A DNA stretch of 36,537 nt from Chromatiales bacterium (GTDB taxonomy: Bacteria; Pseudomonadota; Gammaproteobacteria; Steroidobacterales; GCA-2729495), in NCBI GenBank assembly GCA_016789885.1, contig JAEUPZ010000022.1, positions 1-36,537 on the forward strand. Reading direction: 5' to 3'. A program made the position numbers and the translations under genes. Each line of letters starts with the position of its first letter. Positions within the stretch are counted from its first letter, which is position 1. The notes beneath the pieces are model-generated. The model had not been told where the DNA came from, made no database searches, and saw nothing but the letters and a program-made list of their open reading frames with translations. Of the stretch, positions 32,321 to 36,537 are shown piece after piece.

Positions 32321-33394
32321 ATGGACAGCCAGATATACAACGTCAACGTGGTGGCGCGCACCATCCTGCCGCCGCCCTCCGAGGTCAAGGCGGAATTCCC
32401 CCTGGAAGGCGCCGCCGAGCAGTTCGTGCTGCGCAGCCGGCGCACCGTGCAGAACATCCTCGACGGGCGCGACCCCCGGCTCTTCGTCGTCGTGGGCCCC
32501 TGCTCGATCCACGACGTCGGCGCGGCCCACGAGTACGCCCGGCGCCTCAAGGGCCTGGCCGACGCCGTCAGCGACACGCTCTTCGTGATCATGCGCGTGT
32601 ATTTCGAGAAGCCGCGGACCACGGTCGGCTGGAAGGGCCTGATCAACGACCCGGACATGGATGACTCCTTCCACATCGAGAAGGGCATCCGCGTCGCCCG
32701 CGAACTGCTGCTGGACCTGACGAAGGCGGGCCTGCCGACGGCCACCGAGGCGCTGGACCCGATCATGCCGCAGTACCTCGGCGACCTGGTCACCTGGACC
32801 GCCATCGGCGCCCGCACCACCGAAAGCCAGACCCATCGCGAGATGGCGAGCGGCCTGTCGACGCCGGTCGGGTTCAAGAACGGCACCGACGGGTCGCTGA
32901 CGGTGGCCATCAACGCACTGAAGTCGGCGCGCATGCCGCACCATTTCCTCGGCATCAACGAGGACGGCCGTACGGCCGTCATGCAGACCCGGGGCAACGC
33001 CTACGGCCACGTGGTGCTGCGGGGTGGTGCCGGCCGGCCGAACTACGACTCGGTCTGCGTGGCCGTGTGCGAGCAGGCGCTGCGCAAGGCGGGCCTGCCC
33101 GAGCGCATCGTCGTCGACTGCAGCCACGGCAACTCGAACAAGGACCCGTCGCTGCAGCCGCTGGTGGCCCGCGACGTCGTCGAGCAGGTGGTCAACGGCA
33201 ACCGCTCGATCATCGGCCTCATGCTCGAGAGCAACCTCGAGGCGGGCAGCCAGGAGATTCCGTCCGACCGGTCGAAGCTGCGCTACGGGGTCTCGGTGAC
33301 CGACGCCTGCATCGACTGGGCGCTGACCGAGAAGACGCTGAAGGAGCTCGGTGTGCTGCTGAAGCCCGTGGTGCAGGCGCGCAAGAGCGCCTGA
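32321..33394 (+). CDS. aroG: 3-deoxy-7-phosphoheptulonate synthase, type I
   Basis: A 357-residue enzyme that condenses phosphoenolpyruvate and erythrose 4-phosphate in the first step of the shikimate pathway. It matches E. coli AroF/G/H throughout: VVVGPCSIHD (metal-binding Cys), MRVYFEKPRTTVGWKGLINDP, AIGARTTESQTHREMASGLS, VGFKNGTDGSL, HGNSNKDP and GVSVTDACIDW. Which aromatic amino acid inhibits it cannot be told by eye, so the isozyme letter is tentative. The ATG at 32321 was chosen by alignment with the family N-terminus; there is no strong Shine-Dalgarno sequence. No trp- or tyr-type leader peptide was found. Confidence 0.95.
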   Translation: MDSQIYNVNVVARTILPPPSEVKAEFPLEGAAEQFVLRSRRTVQNILDGRDPRLFVVVGPCSIHDVGAAHEYARRLKGLADAVSDTLFVIMRVYFEKPRTTVGWKGLINDPDMDDSFHIEKGIRVARELLLDLTKAGLPTATEALDPIMPQYLGDLVTWTAIGARTTESQTHREMASGLSTPVGFKNGTDGSLTVAINALKSARMPHHFLGINEDGRTAVMQTRGNAYGHVVLRGGAGRPNYDSVCVAVCEQALRKAGLPERIVVDCSHGNSNKDPSLQPLVARDVVEQVVNGNRSIIGLMLESNLEAGSQEIPSDRSKLRYGVSVTDACIDWALTEKTLKELGVLLKPVVQARKSA

Positions 33395-33568
33395 GCCCCG
33401 GGCGCGCCGCACCCGGGAAAACCAGGGATCGGTGCGGGCAGCGGCCCCTGTGCCTGGCAAGCCCGCCGCGGTGACGCGGCAGCCCGGACGACGCCCCGGT
33501 GCTGGGGGTTGCGGTGCGCACAGCGCGGGGACGGCTTCAGCAGCCGTCACCGGGGCTGCCCGCCCGTC

Positions 33569-34432
33569 TCAGCGCAGGACGACGGTCTTCAGGCCGTTGA
33601 CGAAGACGCGCCGCTCGAGGTGCAGCTTCACGGCCCGCGCCAGCGTGATCGACTCGACGTCGCGGCCGATGGCGGCCAGGTCCTCGGGCGACATGCTGTG
33701 GTCGGCGCGCTCGACCATCTGCTCGATGATCGGCCCCTCGTCGAGGTCGGCCGTGACGTAGTGCGCCGTGGCGCCGATCAGCTTCACGCCCCGGCGGTGC
33801 GCCTCGTGGTAGGGCTTGGCGCCCTTGAAGCCCGGCAGGAACGAGTGGTGGATGTTCATGATCCGCCCGGGGTAGCGGGCGCAGAACTCCGGTGACAGGA
33901 TCTGCATGTAGCGCGCCAGCACGATGAGGTCGGCGCGGGTGTCCTCGACGATCTCCAGCAGGCGCGCCTCGGCGGCCGCCTTGGCCTGGGGCGTGACCGG
34001 AACGTGGAAGTACGGGATGCGGTGCCACTCGGCGAGCCCGGCCAGGTCGAGGTGGTTCGACACCACGGCCGGGACGGCCATGCGCAGCGCGCCGGTGCGG
34101 TAGCGGTAGAGCAGGTCGTTGAGGCAGTGGTCGTACTTCGAGACCATGACCAGCACCCGTGGCTGGATGCGCGTGTCGTGCACCTGCCAGTCGATGCCGA
34201 AGCGCGCCGCGATGGGCGCGAAGCCCGCCGCGAAGGCCGCCCGCGAGAAGCCGTCGGTGGTCGGCGTGAACCGGGTCCGCATGAAGAACGTGCCGGTGTC
34301 GGGATCGCCGAAGTGGCTCGATTCCTCGATGAAGTACTGCTGGTCCGTGAGGTAGCCCGCCACGGCGGCGACGATGCCGACGGCGTCTGGACAGACGACG
34401 GTCAGGATGTACGAGTGGGCGGGCGTGCTCAT
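33569..34432 (-). CDS. purU: Formyltetrahydrofolate deformylase PurU
   Basis: A 287-residue enzyme that hydrolyses 10-formyltetrahydrofolate to formate and tetrahydrofolate, balancing the one-carbon pool. An N-terminal ACT domain (about 7-85, YILTVVCPDAVGIVAAVAGY) is followed by the formyltransferase domain with VLVMVSKYDHCLNDLLYR, the catalytic region MNIHHSFLPGFKGAKPYHEA and the Asp-containing ATAHYVTADLDEGPIIEQ. Length and order match the family. It is divergent from the glutamine synthetase gene, with 77 bp between the starts, and convergent with the DAHP synthase gene. Confidence 0.95.
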   Translation of the reverse strand: MSTPAHSYILTVVCPDAVGIVAAVAGYLTDQQYFIEESSHFGDPDTGTFFMRTRFTPTTDGFSRAAFAAGFAPIAARFGIDWQVHDTRIQPRVLVMVSKYDHCLNDLLYRYRTGALRMAVPAVVSNHLDLAGLAEWHRIPYFHVPVTPQAKAAAEARLLEIVEDTRADLIVLARYMQILSPEFCARYPGRIMNIHHSFLPGFKGAKPYHEAHRRGVKLIGATAHYVTADLDEGPIIEQMVERADHSMSPEDLAAIGRDVESITLARAVKLHLERRVFVNGLKTVVLR

Positions 34433-34509
34433 GGCGCGCGAATGCTAGCAGGATGAAGCGTGACGGTCCCGGCGGGATTCGTCAGAATCCCCCGGGGGGG
34501 CAACCGCGC

Positions 34510-35886
34510 ATGCACGACAACACGGCCGGCACCGACGAGGCGGGCGCGTTCCTGGCCCGGCACCCGGGCATTGCCGCCATCGAGCTGATGGTGCCCGACC
34601 TGAACGGCATCCTGCGCGGCAAGCGCCTGCGCCGCCGGGAGCTGCCCGGCTTCTGGCGCGACGGCCAGTCGGCGCCGGCGACGCTGGCGCTGCTCGACAG
34701 CCGTGGTGCGCTCATCGACACGATCCCCCAGGGCAGCAGCGACGGCGACCCCGACGTCTGGTGCCGCCCGGTGCCGGGCTCGCTGGCCCCGGTGCCCTGG
34801 TCGCGGTCGCCGCTGGGCCAGTGCCTGGGCACCCTGGTGGGGCGCGACGGCAGCCCGTATTTCGCCGATTCCAGGGCCGTGCTCGGCCGTGTGGTCGAGC
34901 GCTTCCGCGACCTCGGGCTGCAGCCGGTGGTGGCGGTCGAGTTCGAGTTCTACCTCCTCGAGGGTGGCACCGCGGTGCCGCCGGTGAACCGGGCGGGTCG
35001 TGTGCCGGGAGGCCGCCAGCGGCCGGCGGGCCCCCGCGTCTACAGCCTCGAGGACCTGCACGACCTCGACGGGTTCTTCGCCGCCGTGACCGCGGCCTGC
35101 GATGCCCAGGGCCTGCCGGCCGGCAGCATCGTCTCGGAGTACGGGGCGGGCCAGTTCGAGGTGAACCTGCAGCACGTGGCCGACCCGCTGCTGGCCTGCG
35201 ACCACGCCGTGCTGCTGCGGCGGCTGGTGCGGGGCGAGGCCCGGCGCCAGGGGCTCGCCGCCACGTTCATGGCCAAGCCCTTCGCCGCCCTCGATGGCTC
35301 CGGCATGCACGTGCACCTGAGCCTGCTGGACCGCGCCGGCCGCAACGTCTTCGCGCCCGACGCCGGCGGCGCCGTGCCCGCAGCGCTGCGCCACGCCGTC
35401 GGCGGTGCGCTGGCTGCCATACCGGCGTCGCTGGCGATCTTCGCCCCCAACGCGAATTCCTACCGGCGCCTGCGCCCCGGCTGCTTCGCGCCCGTCGCCC
35501 CGGACTGGGGGCCCAACAACCGCCAGGTCGCCATCCGCCTGCCGCCGGCCGACGCCACGAACGCGCGGCTCGAGCACCGGGTGGCCGGCGCCGACTGCAA
35601 TCCCTACCTGGCCCTGGCGGCCGTACTGGCAGGGGTCCACGCGGGCCTCGCGGGGCGCGTCGAGCCGCCGCCCATGGTGGCCGAGGGGCAGTCGCCGCCG
35701 CCCGTGGCCGGCCTGACGCCGCGCTGGGAGCAGGCCATCGACGACTTCGCCGCGGACCGCCTCCTGCCAGGCTACCTCGGCGGCGAGTTCTGCCAGCTCT
35801 ATGCCGCGGCCCGCCGCTTCGAGGCCGATGCCTTCCACGCCGAGGTCGGCAACCTCGACTACGAGTGGTACCTGCCGGCGATCTGA
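34510..35886 (+). CDS. Glutamine synthetase family protein, PuuA-like
   Basis: A 458-residue ATP-dependent amide ligase of the glutamine synthetase fold. It begins with the small domain (ELMVPDLNGILRGKRL), as in gamma-glutamylpolyamine synthetases, then has the catalytic VEFEFYLLE, EYGAGQFEVNLQH, GSGMHVHLSL and the ATP/phosphate region RLEHRVAGADCNPYLALAAVL. These features and the lack of the adenylylation-tyrosine region of GlnA favour gamma-glutamylation of an amine over ammonia assimilation. No other putrescine pathway gene adjoins. A G-rich run before the ATG at 34510 serves as ribosome binding site; an ATG at 34453 would add a poorly conserved 19-residue leader. Confidence 0.88.
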   Translation: MHDNTAGTDEAGAFLARHPGIAAIELMVPDLNGILRGKRLRRRELPGFWRDGQSAPATLALLDSRGALIDTIPQGSSDGDPDVWCRPVPGSLAPVPWSRSPLGQCLGTLVGRDGSPYFADSRAVLGRVVERFRDLGLQPVVAVEFEFYLLEGGTAVPPVNRAGRVPGGRQRPAGPRVYSLEDLHDLDGFFAAVTAACDAQGLPAGSIVSEYGAGQFEVNLQHVADPLLACDHAVLLRRLVRGEARRQGLAATFMAKPFAALDGSGMHVHLSLLDRAGRNVFAPDAGGAVPAALRHAVGGALAAIPASLAIFAPNANSYRRLRPGCFAPVAPDWGPNNRQVAIRLPPADATNARLEHRVAGADCNPYLALAAVLAGVHAGLAGRVEPPPMVAEGQSPPPVAGLTPRWEQAIDDFAADRLLPGYLGGEFCQLYAAARRFEADAFHAEVGNLDYEWYLPAI

Positions 35887-35913
35887 CTGCGCTTGCCGGG
35901 CGCGTCCCCGCGC

Positions 35914-36450
35914 CTACAGCCGCGGGATGACCCGGCCGGCGCCGGCGAAGCGCGCGCGCCAGTAGGCGTTGCCGTCGAAGGTGTCCAGGGAGACGTTGCG
36001 GCCCGTGCGGGGCGCGTGGACGAAACGGCCGTCGCCCAGGTAGATCGCCACGTGGGACGTGGTGCCCCGGTCGCGGAAGAACAGCAGGTCGCCGGGGGCC
36101 GCTTCGTCCAGCGGCAGCGCGGACGCCGCGCCGAGCTGCTCCGCGGCCGTGCGGGGCAGTGCGAAACCCGCGTTCCGGAAGACGTACTGGACGAGGCCGC
36201 TGCAGTCGAAGCCGGAGGGCGTGCTGCCGCCCCAGGCGTAGGGCACGCCCACCTGCTGCATGGCCGAGAAGATGACCTGCAGCCGCAGGGGGTCGAGCAC
36301 CGGCCCGTCGGCCTGGGGCACGACGACGGCCGGGGCGGGGGGCGGGGGGGCCGGTGGCTGGCTGGCGCAGCCGGCCAGCAGCAGCACGAAGGCCGCCAGG
36401 GCCGGGGCTCCCGGCCGGCAGGACCGACATCCTTGTTGCATTGCCGCCAT
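35914..36450 (-). CDS. NlpC/P60-family lipoprotein endopeptidase
   Basis: A 178-residue outer-membrane or periplasmic peptidoglycan hydrolase. The signal ends in the lipobox LLAGC, lipidated at Cys28, followed by a Pro-rich linker and the NlpC/P60 domain. The triad is visible: Cys83 in GFDCSGLV, His133 in TSHVAIYLGDG and His145 in RFVHAP. It resembles E. coli NlpC/Spr (MepS)-type enzymes that cut peptide cross-links or stem peptides. The ATG at 36450 follows GGGAGGG; another at 36441 is possible. Its 3' end faces the glutamine synthetase gene 27 bp away. A REP-like palindrome lies upstream. Confidence 0.9.
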   Translation of the reverse strand: MAAMQQGCRSCRPGAPALAAFVLLLAGCASQPPAPPPPAPAVVVPQADGPVLDPLRLQVIFSAMQQVGVPYAWGGSTPSGFDCSGLVQYVFRNAGFALPRTAAEQLGAASALPLDEAAPGDLLFFRDRGTTSHVAIYLGDGRFVHAPRTGRNVSLDTFDGNAYWRARFAGAGRVIPRL

Positions 36451-36483
36451 GCGTCCCTCCCTGGCCGGCGGTGGCGGAATCCG

Positions 36484-36537
36484 GGGACAGTTTACCGATT
36501 AGGGCCGGCGGGCCGGCCCTAATCGGTAAACTGTCCC
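36484..36537. repeat. REP-like perfect palindrome, family A, reaching the window edge
   Basis: A perfect inverted repeat of two 26-base arms (36484-36509 and 36512-36537) around GG at 36510-36511. Each arm holds GGGACAGTTTACCGATT plus GC-rich bases at the centre. It is the tightest copy of family A in the window and probably continues past the right edge. Confidence 0.88.

Noticed and set aside
33531..33549. Hairpin GACGGCT/AGCCGTC between the DAHP synthase and purU genes
   Set aside because: There is no T-tract on either side, so I did not call it a terminator.
1..36537. CRISPR array, tRNA or rRNA genes, prophage or integrase
   Set aside because: I looked for regularly spaced repeats, cloverleaf-like segments and phage or recombinase motifs and saw none.

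Overview
This is a very GC-rich stretch of bacterial chromosome, probably from an environmental gammaproteobacterium. IscA- and ErpA-type Fe-S carriers, a type I DAHP synthase, a TonB-dependent receptor, a PEP-CTERM protein behind a sigma-54 promoter and REP-like palindromes all fit that group, perhaps a Steroidobacterales or Nevskiales relative. The order-level guess is inference; no rRNA or other marker gene is present. I recognise 33 protein-coding genes and no RNA gene, CRISPR array, prophage or intact insertion sequence.

Layout. 0-2.3 kb: a truncated iscA, a divergent MarR-type regulator with a C-terminal cysteine cluster, erpA, and a NahK/APH-like kinase. 2.3-7.8 kb: a spinster-type MFS transporter overlapping an exported flavoprotein with two C-terminal heme c motifs, divergent from a molybdopterin dehydrogenase large subunit with no small subunit beside it. 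8.2-15.4 kb: a TonB-dependent receptor, two paralogous proteins of a family I do not recognise, and a divergent four-gene set (isochorismatase-like amidohydrolase, PuuE/imidase-like deacetylase, 90-residue protein, two-cupin protein) ending in a strong terminator. This looks like a catabolic locus for an amide- or imide-type compound. 15.5-20.3 kb: an exported M19 dipeptidase converging on a Tat-type flavin amine oxidase, a four-cysteine small protein and a Tat-type amidohydrolase. 20.6-25.8 kb: a lipoprotein hydrolase, a second MFS transporter, the PEP-CTERM gene, a DUF2189-like membrane protein and a K+ channel with an RCK domain. 26.2-32.1 kb: a Rieske oxygenase, two exported short-chain dehydrogenases, an NTF2-like protein, a flavin-reductase-like protein and a beta-propeller protein. 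32.3-36.5 kb: DAHP synthase, PurU, a PuuA-like glutamine synthetase and an NlpC/P60 lipoprotein.

Two themes connect the genes. One is envelope-located oxidation and hydrolysis: four proteins carry Tat-like signals and several more carry Sec or lipoprotein signals. With two MFS transporters, a TonB receptor and a Rieske oxygenase this suggests a nutritionally versatile heterotroph that degrades complex organic compounds. The other is a family of palindromic intergenic repeats (core GGGGACAGTTTACCGATT) found at four clear sites and one decayed site inside the 3' end of a gene, in two places combined with a second family (core AATTGGTGACAGTTCACC). The least explained part, and the best candidate for an undescribed system, is the unknown paralogous pair with its divergent amide-hydrolase cluster at 10.7-15.4 kb.
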